This document shows, piece after piece, positions 1 through 5,301 of a stretch of 7,432 nucleotides of DNA. The first letter of the stretch is position 1. Each line of letters opens with the position of its first letter. Made by a program: the position numbers and the translations under genes. The notes beneath the pieces were generated by a model that saw nothing but the letters and a program-made list of their open reading frames with translations, made no database searches and was not told the origin of the DNA. Origin of the DNA: Chitinophaga pinensis (GTDB taxonomy: Bacteria; Bacteroidota; Bacteroidia; UKL13-3); assembly GCA_943323675.2 (NCBI GenBank), contig CALPIR020000111.1:1-7432 (forward strand), written 5' to 3'.

Positions 1-341
1 ATTGCACCACTAATGCTAAGTAATCTATAGATGTTGACATTGTTTTACGAGTTATTGGGAACGTGCAATATTACACAATAAATTATTAAATCAATACCAA
101 TTTAATAACATGTTTTATACTCCAAAATTTAATAACAATTGATTATTGCTAAAGGTTTGATCGGCAGAATTGTAATACACTTTTTATCCCTTAAACTAGT
201 TGTTATCTGTTGATAATCAATTGCTGATTTTATATGTAAATTTTAAGAGTATCTAAATTCTGTTTTTGAGGTTGATTAAATGATTTGATATTTTTAATAT
301 TTGCAAATGAATTGTAATGAACCTCATGATAAAATTAGCGT
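1..341. other. Gene-free AT-rich region upstream of the DUF1801 gene
   Basis: No convincing coding frame is visible on either strand. The stretch is very AT-rich. It holds a 12-base direct repeat (AATTTAATAACA at 99-110 and 126-137) and an 11-base inverted repeat (CAATTGATTAT at 136-146, its complement at 213-223). Both could be chance in DNA of this composition. The last 70 bases hold a candidate promoter for the gene that follows. No tRNA, rRNA or known riboswitch pattern was recognised. Confidence 0.6.
272..303 (+). promoter_or_regulatory. Candidate Bacteroidota-type promoter for the DUF1801 gene
   Basis: A TTG (272-274) is followed after 21 bases by AATATTTG (296-303), one mismatch from the phylum's -7 consensus TAnnTTTG. 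Transcription would start near 308-312, giving a leader of about 30 bases before the ATG at 342. The match is imperfect and AT-rich DNA yields such matches by chance, so confidence is low. Confidence 0.35.
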
Positions 342-797
342 ATGAAAAGTAATGCTTTAAACATAGAAAACTACATCAATGAGTTGTCTGTTGAACGCAG
401 AGCGCCAATGTTAACATTGCATCAAACCATTTTATCTAATTTACCCAAAGGCTTCGAAGCTCAGATGAATTATGGAATGATTGCATATGTTGTACCTCAT
501 CGTATTTATCCTGATGGATACCATTGTAATCCGCAATTACCCTTACCATTTATGGCCATTGCATCTCAAAAAAATGGGGTAAGTTTTTATCATATGGGCC
601 TATATGCCAATGAGAATTTATTAGCTTGGTTCAAAAATGAGTATCCGAAACATTGCAAAACCAATTTGGATATGGGCAAAAGCTGTATTCGATTTAAAAA
701 AACCGAACATATTCCATTCGACTTATTGGCTGAATTGGTCAAGAAAATGCAAGTGAAAGATTGGATTAGTATATATGAACAGAGCATCAAAAAATAA
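342..797 (+). CDS. DUF1801 (YdhG-like) family protein
   Basis: This 151-residue cytosolic protein matches the DUF1801/YdhG-like fold over its whole length. Visible hallmarks are the N-terminal helix YINELSVERR (11-20), followed by a second helix; the family signature MNYGMIAYVVP (42-52); a central strand region PFMAIASQKNGVSFYHMGLY (69-88); and the C-terminal GKSCIRFKK (112-120) plus the helix LLAELVKKM (128-136). There is no signal peptide or membrane segment. The family is distantly related in structure to frataxin-like iron-binding proteins such as Bacillus YdhG, but its biochemical role is not established, so none is assigned here. The ATG at 342 gives the usual family length. No Shine-Dalgarno is seen, as is normal in this phylum. 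It appears to be a single gene; a T-rich run at about 845-853 follows it, but no good terminator hairpin was found. Confidence 0.85.
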   Translation: MKSNALNIENYINELSVERRAPMLTLHQTILSNLPKGFEAQMNYGMIAYVVPHRIYPDGYHCNPQLPLPFMAIASQKNGVSFYHMGLYANENLLAWFKNEYPKHCKTNLDMGKSCIRFKKTEHIPFDLLAELVKKMQVKDWISIYEQSIKK

Positions 798-1119
798 TTC
801 TTCCTATAATACATTACTGATATCAGATTGATGATGATATGCGTTATTTTTTTTAGTTGAATATTTTAATTGCTTTTCATCTAATTATCAGGTGCGATCA
901 GCATATTTTGAATTAGATCAAACGCGCATTTCAATCTGTTTTAGGGATTTAATACACCAACCTAGAACTTACAACGCCAGTACCACTAAACTTTTCTCAA
1001 AGCGTCTAAATTGATTTAATTGAATTAAATAAGTCAGTACTGAGCATTGTTTACGTAACACAGTAAAACTATTTGTTTAACCAGCAATTAATTAATGGTA
1101 CACACAAATTTAAATGCAA

Positions 1120-1151
1120 TTGTAATTTAGCCTAATTGCCAAGTTGTTTTG
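1120..1151 (+). promoter_or_regulatory. Weak candidate promoter upstream of the short ORF and RRM gene
   Basis: TTG (1120-1122) is followed after 21 bases by TTGTTTTG (1144-1151), one mismatch from TAnnTTTG. If used, it would give the RRM gene a leader of about 240 bases and would also transcribe the short reading frame at 1192. No better match was found between 798 and 1399, but the sequence is AT-rich and this could be chance. Confidence 0.25.
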
Positions 1152-1191
1152 ATTTAACATGTTACATGAAATTATCAATTAATGGTGTTTA

Positions 1192-1248
1192 ATGGTGGGT
1201 AATCATAAGAAAATAGGAGAGAGAATACGCTTACTAGAAATGGAATAG
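1192..1248 (+). pseudogene. Short ORF resembling the N-terminus of an XRE-family repressor
   Basis: An ATG at 1192 opens an 18-codon frame encoding MVGNHKKIGERIRLLEME and then TAG (1246-1248). The stretch KKIGERIRLLEME closely resembles the first helix of XRE/Cro-type helix-turn-helix regulators, which typically begin with IGERIRxLRxEKGLSQ. The stop falls exactly where that family continues into helix 2, and the few residues read after the TAG (RLVISL) do not continue the pattern convincingly. It may be the remnant of a decayed regulator, a small upstream ORF in the RRM leader, or chance similarity. The match is too short to decide. Confidence 0.25.
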
Positions 1249-1399
1249 CGTTTAGTAATTAGCTTGTAACCAAACATTAGGGGCTATTTTATACTCTGTT
1301 ATGAGCTTTAATTAAAAAAAAGCTGCTTTTATTTTCAAAAGTTATTGTTTTTCAGATTTTAATCCCATCTTCGTGTTGTATTTATTAATTTTTTTTTAC

Positions 1400-1786
1400 A
1401 TGAAAATCTACGTTGGTAATCTCTCATATGATTTGAGCGAGAACGATTTAAAAGACGTCTTTACCCCTTACGGTGAAGTTGCATCAGTTAAAATTATGAC
1501 TGACAAATTTACTGGTCGCAGTAAAGGCTTTGCATTTGTTGAAATGCCTAATGACGCTGAAGCAAACAATGCTATTAACGGTTTGAATGACGTTGAAGTT
1601 GCACAACGCAGCATCAAAGTTAACGAAGCTCGCGAGCGTACTTTCGATAACAACCGTCCTCGTTCAGGTGGTGGTGGTTTTAATCGTGGTGGCGATCGTG
1701 GTGGTGACCGTGGTGGTTACAACCGTGGTGGTGGTGACCGTGGTGGTTACAACCGTGGTGGTAATGATGGTGGAAGCCGTTATTAA
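1400..1786 (+). CDS. RRM-domain RNA-binding protein with Gly/Arg-rich tail
   Basis: A 128-residue single-RRM protein of the kind abundant in Bacteroidota and cyanobacteria, where such proteins bind RNA and are often cold- or stress-responsive. RNP2 is IYVGNL (3-8) and RNP1 is KGFAFVEM (42-49) with its aromatic RNA-stacking Phe residues; the domain ends near KVNEARER (73-80). Residues 89-125 form a low-complexity RGG-type tail (GGxxRGGYNRG) that probably adds non-specific RNA affinity. I chose ATG 1400 because MKIYVGNL is the standard start of the family. A GTG at 1373 in frame would only add a hydrophobic nonapeptide from the T-rich leader. Codon choice (GGT, CGT, GTT, AAC) looks richer in preferred codons than that of its neighbours, suggesting high expression. 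A strong terminator follows 21 bases after the stop codon, so it is a single-gene unit at its 3' end. Confidence 0.93.
   Translation: MKIYVGNLSYDLSENDLKDVFTPYGEVASVKIMTDKFTGRSKGFAFVEMPNDAEANNAINGLNDVEVAQRSIKVNEARERTFDNNRPRSGGGGFNRGGDRGGDRGGYNRGGGDRGGYNRGGNDGGSRY
1701..1760 (+). repeat. Perfect 30-base tandem duplication in the RRM tail
   Basis: Bases 1701-1730 are repeated exactly at 1731-1760, and the identity extends a few bases on each side (about 1698-1762). In protein terms residues 101-110 and 111-120 are the same decapeptide, GGDRGGYNRG. Identity at every third codon position points to a recent duplication, probably by slippage, rather than conservation of protein sequence alone. Confidence 0.9.
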
Positions 1787-1807
1787 AAGCTTAACAACAT
1801 TAACGCG

Positions 1808-1843
1808 AAACGACCAACTGCATGCAGTTGGTCGTTTTTTTTT
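1808..1843 (+). terminator. Intrinsic terminator of the RRM gene
   Basis: Bases 1808-1837 are a perfect 30-base palindrome. It folds into a 13-bp stem (1808-1820 with 1825-1837) with a CATG loop, and nine T run from 1835 to 1843. On the plus strand this is a textbook rho-independent terminator. On the minus strand only three T follow, so it would be a poor stop for the convergent methyltransferase gene. Confidence 0.93.
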
Positions 1844-1891
1844 ACTTGTTATTTTTTTGAGTCTTTGAATTTTTATAACAGAGTTTAAAAA

Positions 1892-2731
1892 TTATTGAGA
1901 TACAAAAATAACTAAGTCTTGATAATTTAAACTCTGCAATTTATTTGATCCTTTCCACCAACCGTGGTTTAGTAACTTGATCATTAAATTTGCATTTTGC
2001 GCCATGTTCTTTATTGCGAAAGCCTTAAATGCAATATTGGCATCTTTTACTTTATTATCATGCAAGTAATAGGTATCATACTCAAACTTAAACTGCATAA
2101 GCTGAGGGTTTCGATTTAATATTTCCGAAGTGTTTTCTTCTAATATGAAGAATGTTGACAAGCAATGCCCTCCAGGCTTTAAAACGCGTTTTATTTCTTT
2201 TAAATAGTGTTGTACTTCAGCGGGCTGCATGTGAGTGAACACAGAAGTTAATACAACTGTATCAAAAGTATTGTCGGGATATGGGAATATAAAGTGTGCA
2301 GCTTGGTGTTGCACATCTAAATTATATAAATCGTTTCTTAATGGGGTGTGAATGAAATTAAAATTAGGATATTTACGGCTTACTTTTTCTTTACACCAAT
2401 CTATACCATCTGCAACTACATCAAATCCTTCATATTTGCCATTTACTTTTAGATATCGCGTAAGCGGAATTGCTAATCGGCCAATACCACATCCAATATC
2501 TAATATGGCACTATTGGGCTTAAGATTGGCATAATCAATACATAATTTCACTAATTCATTGCCCGACTTTTCAAAATCTCCCGAGCCTGTGAAAATCATG
2601 CCTTTTGGCGGTATCATTGGATTTCGATTACCCGATATGGAAGACAATAAATCTATCGGAAGGTAAATCATCCTTCTAGCCACTCTACGCATTTTCGGAG
2701 TTAAACTATAATATAGTTTTCTTGCAATCAT
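1892..2731 (-). CDS. Class I SAM-dependent methyltransferase, substrate unknown
   Basis: A 279-residue methyltransferase with the Rossmann fold of the Methyltransf_11/25 type. SAM-binding motif I is ILDIGCGIGRLAIPL (76-90), the acidic residue at the end of strand 2 is in YEGFDVV (D104), motif IV is FDTVVLTSVFTHM (156-168), and VLKPGG (183-188) is the usual post-motif loop. About 60 residues precede the SAM domain, starting with a basic segment (MIARKLYYSLTPKMRRVARR), which could touch the membrane or a nucleic acid. The C-terminus HGWWKGSN...NYQDLVIF (256-276) resembles methyltransferases that sit near glycan and surface-polymer genes, so a small molecule, lipid or glycan substrate is more likely than DNA; this is inference. 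Start at the ATG complement of 2729-2731. It stands alone, convergent with the RRM gene, with 189 gene-free bases before the hairpin at 2921-2960. Confidence 0.85.
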   Translation of the reverse strand: MIARKLYYSLTPKMRRVARRMIYLPIDLLSSISGNRNPMIPPKGMIFTGSGDFEKSGNELVKLCIDYANLKPNSAILDIGCGIGRLAIPLTRYLKVNGKYEGFDVVADGIDWCKEKVSRKYPNFNFIHTPLRNDLYNLDVQHQAAHFIFPYPDNTFDTVVLTSVFTHMQPAEVQHYLKEIKRVLKPGGHCLSTFFILEENTSEILNRNPQLMQFKFEYDTYYLHDNKVKDANIAFKAFAIKNMAQNANLMIKLLNHGWWKGSNKLQSLNYQDLVIFVSQ

Positions 2732-2920
2732 TGGGTTGCAATATAGCTGTTTAGTTAAATAGTTATTTAGATATCGATGCTGAATTTTCTATTCTATTTT
2801 TGACTATTAACCAATTGATTTTACATTGAGTAAGAAGTCCTATACTTATATAAAAGGGTCAAAGTATAGTGTTAATAAACCGCTAGTTGAATTTAATATG
2901 GAAGGCTTGAAATGATCATA

Positions 2921-2960
2921 AATTAAAAAAGTTTCACGGTGAAGTGAAACTTTTTTAATT
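2921..2960. terminator. Strong hairpin terminator after tRNA-His (usable in both directions)
   Basis: A perfect 17-bp inverted repeat (2921-2937 with 2944-2960) has a 6-base loop and A/T runs of six on its outer arms, so either strand transcribes GTTTCAC/GTGAAAC followed by a U-rich tail. It begins 4 bases past the tRNA's 3' end, so it most likely ends the tRNA transcript and any read-through from the superoxide dismutase gene. It also insulates the methyltransferase gene downstream. Confidence 0.88.
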
Positions 2961-2964
2961 CTTG

Positions 2965-3038
2965 GGTGGAATATGGGGCTCGAACCCACGACCTCCTGAA
3001 CCACAATCAGGCGCTCTAACCAGCTGAGCTAAAACCAC
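2965..3038 (-). tRNA. tRNA-His (anticodon GTG)
   Basis: The minus strand folds as a standard cloverleaf. The D arm is GCTC/GAGC with AGCTGGTTA as loop; the anticodon stem is CCTGA/TCAGG around TTGTGGT (anticodon GTG); the T arm is GTGGG/CCCAT around TTCGAGC. The discriminator is C73 (2965) and a genomic G sits at -1 (3039), the histidine identity pair. CCA is not encoded. The acceptor stem is odd: GTGGTTT pairs with ATTCCAC at five positions, but positions 5-68 and 6-67 are both U-U. The rest is intact and the gene has a near-ideal promoter and terminator, so I treat it as functional. Confidence 0.95.
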
Positions 3039-3051
3039 CGTTTAAGGTTGG

Positions 3052-3082
3052 CAAAAGTAAAAATATTTTCTATAAATGCCAA
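3052..3082 (-). promoter_or_regulatory. Bacteroidota-type promoter of tRNA-His
   Basis: Read on the minus strand, TTG (3082-3080) is followed after exactly 20 bases by TACTTTTG (3059-3052), a full match to TAnnTTTG with the ideal spacing. The box ends 14 bases before the mature tRNA's first base, leaving room for a short 5' leader. This is among the clearest promoters in the window and supports placing the organism in Bacteroidota. Confidence 0.75.
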
Positions 3083-3097
3083 TCAATTTTTTAAAGT

Positions 3098-3823
3098 TTA
3101 TGCATCTAGCAGTTGCTCAACCTTTTCCCAATTTAAAATACTCCAAAAAGCTTGAGTATATTCCGCTCTTTTGTTTTGATATTTTAAATAATAGGCGTGT
3201 TCCCATACATCTAGTCCAATAATTGGATTGCCTTTTACGGTTGCGATATCCATTAAAGGGTTATCTTGATTCGGGGTCGATGTGACTATTAATTTATCAC
3301 CTTGTTTTATTAACCAAGCCCAACCTGAACCAAATTGTCCTAATGCTGCCTTTTCGAATTGTTTTTTAAACTCATCCATTGATCCAAAGTTATTGGTAAT
3401 CATGTTGGACATCTTTTCACTAGGCTTTGTTCCTGTTTTAAGTAATTGCCAAAAGAATGCGTGATTCCAATGCCCACCTCCATTATTTCTTATAGCAGTG
3501 CGAACGTTTTCAGGTAATTTTCCAATTGTTGCTATTAATTCCTCCACACTCTTACCTTTAAGAGACGCTTCTTTGGCAATTGCAGTATTTAAGTTGTTTA
3601 CATATGCCTGATGATGCTTAGAATGATGTATTTCCATCGTTTGTTCATCTATAAAGGGTTCAAGTGCATTGTATGCATATGGCAACTTTGGCAAAGCAAA
3701 CAAGCCATCATTGGTAAATTGGTTTATCGTATTTATGGCAGCTTTTACAGCAGGTCTGTATAAGGTAGCACCAGCAGCTAAAATAGCACCCGTTTTTAAA
3801 AATTCTTTTCTATTTGATTTCAT
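3098..3823 (-). CDS. sodA: Exported Mn-type superoxide dismutase
   Basis: A 241-residue Fe/Mn superoxide dismutase; it converts superoxide to oxygen and hydrogen peroxide. By alignment with E. coli MnSOD from memory, the metal ligands are H66 (MEIHH), H121 (GGHWNHAFFW), D205 and H209 (LDVWEHAYY), with Y74 as the gateway tyrosine. Metal type reads as Mn: Gly117 sits at the E. coli Gly77 position and the outer-sphere glutamine is Q186 in PNQDNP, whereas Fe enzymes carry it in the other place. A cambialistic enzyme cannot be excluded. Residues 1-30 form an export signal of Tat style: NRKEFLK, then a weakly hydrophobic TGAILAAGATL and an Ala-rich end before the catalytic part begins at LPKLPYAYNALEPF. 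The usual twin arginine is RK here. Tat export would fit an enzyme that folds and takes up metal in the cytoplasm. It sits alone and has no clear terminator before tRNA-His. Confidence 0.94.
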   Translation of the reverse strand: MKSNRKEFLKTGAILAAGATLYRPAVKAAINTINQFTNDGLFALPKLPYAYNALEPFIDEQTMEIHHSKHHQAYVNNLNTAIAKEASLKGKSVEELIATIGKLPENVRTAIRNNGGGHWNHAFFWQLLKTGTKPSEKMSNMITNNFGSMDEFKKQFEKAALGQFGSGWAWLIKQGDKLIVTSTPNQDNPLMDIATVKGNPIIGLDVWEHAYYLKYQNKRAEYTQAFWSILNWEKVEQLLDA

Positions 3824-3855
3824 AACAATACAATTTACTAACGAAGCTACGATAC

Positions 3856-3877
3856 TATTGTTTCATAAAAAACAATA
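3856..3877 (-). promoter_or_regulatory. Small dyad in the superoxide dismutase promoter/leader
   Basis: An 8-bp inverted repeat (TATTGTTT 3856-3863 with AAACAATA 3870-3877, 6-base spacer) lies 33 bases upstream of the start codon. It touches TACGTTTA (3883-3876), one mismatch from the -7 consensus. The nearest TTG on that strand (3901-3899) is only 15 bases away, so the promoter call is weak. The dyad could be an operator or a hairpin at the 5' end of the mRNA, or a chance AT-rich pairing. Confidence 0.22.
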
Positions 3878-3969
3878 AACGTAATATTATGTCAAACTCA
3901 ACATCACTAATAATAATTTGGTTAAGTAAAGGTTAAATTGGTTATTTGAATTATAATTAATCCGAATCA

Positions 3970-5301
3970 GTGTCATTTATCTGGAGCAAACTAAATAAGT
4001 TTAATAGTTTACAAATCTATCATTTTTTGAGGTTTGGAACCATGTTCCTTATTTCTATTTTGCTTGCAAAAATTGCTATTCTATACCAACATGAATATGG
4101 TTTACGCTTAATAAGCCAATATGAGAATTTAATGTTGGTTACTTCTAGCTTAACTTTTTTTTGGGTTGCAGCAATCACTAATACCCTTATCCCTTATTAC
4201 AACAACGCAGAGCCAGAACTTAAAAAGAAAGTGCTATTCAGTACATTTTTCTTGTTATTGGTATTCTCTATTGTGGCTGCCATTATTGTGGCATCTATGG
4301 GGTTTTTGCACGATAAGGATAAAAATCTTTTTCAAATGTTTGCCTTAGTTGTGTTGTTAAACACACCAACTTACATCACGGATTACATTTTTTATTTGAA
4401 TGAAAAATATAAGTCCTTAATTATCTGGGGCACCGTTACATTTTTTGCTCAGATACTGATGTTGTGTTTGCCTTTGTATTTTAAACAATCCTTAAACTTA
4501 GCCATAAATTTGTTATTGGTGCTATCGTTGCTAAAGTTTAATTACACCATTATTTTATTAATGAAATACGCCACCATTACGGTGCAAAAATCATTAACCA
4601 TTGATTTTATGAAGCGGGTTTTGCCTATTATGTTCTCCATACTATTGGCCGGAAGTATGGAGTATATTAATAGTTATATTATTGAGTTTAATTTTTCTGA
4701 TGAAGAATTCGCCATGTATAGGTATGCGGCTAGGGAGTTACCAATATTTTTAATTTTAGCAAATTCTTTAAGTAATGTTTATAGCGGTGAAATTGCAAAA
4801 TCAAATGCGTCAGAAAAGCTAGACGAAGGATTATCTAGGCTAAAAAAATCATCTCAAAAACTAATGCGATGGTTATTTCCATCAACAATTGCACTAATGT
4901 TTTTAAGTCCTTACTTATTCAAATATGCTTATAACGAAGAGCTAATGGCGGGATATAAAATTTTTAATATTTACTTATTGCTCATAATTAGCCGTATGAT
5001 TTACCCGCAAACGGTAATTATGGGAATAATGAAGAACAAAATATTCTACCTTATCTCCTCAAACTATATTGTTATTCACTGCTTACTTTCGTTCTGGTTT
5101 ATTTATCTATTCGGGATAACAGGAATTGCATACGCTACTGTGCTATCATACATTATAGAAAAAATAATGTTAGCAATTTACTGTAAAATGCAAGGAATAG
5201 ATTACAGGAAATATACTCCCTGGATGGAGCATTTAATTTATTCGATTATTACTGTTTTTGCTTATTACATCACTACAGTTGTAGAAATGCCAATGCCTTA
5301 G
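3970..5301 (+). CDS. Oligosaccharide flippase-like membrane protein (MOP/Wzx type)
   Basis: A 443-residue integral membrane protein with about 12 hydrophobic helices (roughly 20-38, 54-76, 89-111, 120-141, 150-170, 178-198, 217-235, 300-318, 331-350, 358-380, 381-405, 421-437). Layout and length fit the polysaccharide-export/flippase family that moves lipid-linked glycans across the inner membrane. YRYAARELPIF (250-260) matches a motif common in Bacteroidota members annotated as lipopolysaccharide biosynthesis proteins; the exact glycan cannot be told. The start is GTG at 3970: an in-frame stop lies at 3958-3960 and the next Met is residue 25, inside the first helix. No glycosyltransferases flank it, unlike many Wzx genes. 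It ends in a TAG that overlaps the stop of the convergent peptidase gene, so there is no room for a dedicated terminator. Confidence 0.8.
   Translation: MSFIWSKLNKFNSLQIYHFLRFGTMFLISILLAKIAILYQHEYGLRLISQYENLMLVTSSLTFFWVAAITNTLIPYYNNAEPELKKKVLFSTFFLLLVFSIVAAIIVASMGFLHDKDKNLFQMFALVVLLNTPTYITDYIFYLNEKYKSLIIWGTVTFFAQILMLCLPLYFKQSLNLAINLLLVLSLLKFNYTIILLMKYATITVQKSLTIDFMKRVLPIMFSILLAGSMEYINSYIIEFNFSDEEFAMYRYAARELPIFLILANSLSNVYSGEIAKSNASEKLDEGLSRLKKSSQKLMRWLFPSTIALMFLSPYLFKYAYNEELMAGYKIFNIYLLLIISRMIYPQTVIMGIMKNKIFYLISSNYIVIHCLLSFWFIYLFGITGIAYATVLSYIIEKIMLAIYCKMQGIDYRKYTPWMEHLIYSIITVFAYYITTVVEMPMP

Larger units (their letters stand above)
798..1399. other. Gene-free region, probably containing the RRM gene leader
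   Basis: About 600 bases without a full-length gene on either strand. It holds two 10-base perfect palindromes (CTGATATCAG at 817-826 and TCAGTACTGA at 1034-1043), a weak promoter candidate (1120-1151), an 18-codon reading frame that resembles the start of an XRE-type repressor (1192-1248), and a short AT-rich stem (AGCTTT 1304-1309 with AAAGCT 1319-1324). A run of nine T lies just before the RRM start codon. Long leaders are common on RNA-binding and cold-responsive genes, so a regulatory 5' UTR is possible, but none was recognised by family. Confidence 0.5.

Noticed and set aside
590..814. Minus-strand open frame opposite the DUF1801 gene
   Set aside because: It is antisense to a gene with a clear family match, and its own translation shows no domain.
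817..826. Perfect palindrome CTGATATCAG after the DUF1801 gene as a terminator
   Set aside because: The 10-base palindrome leaves almost no loop, and the T run (about 845-853) is some 20 bases away. It does not make a credible terminator.
1034..1043. Palindrome TCAGTACTGA as an operator
   Set aside because: It is a single 10-base palindrome with no partner sites or promoter nearby; one is expected by chance in a region this size.
1373..1399. Alternative GTG start for the RRM gene nine codons upstream
   Set aside because: It adds only a hydrophobic LYLLIFFY segment encoded by the T-rich leader. The family starts with MKIYVGNL, which is the ATG at 1400.
1587..1868. Open frame on the plus strand overlapping the RRM gene, Val-rich
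   Set aside because: It is the GGT/CGT repeat of the RRM tail read in another frame (TGG/GTG runs) and continues through the terminator. It has no family resemblance.
3669..3878. Plus-strand open frame opposite the dismutase signal region
   Set aside because: Its apparent helices are the complement of the Ala-rich signal sequence. The dismutase frame has all catalytic residues.
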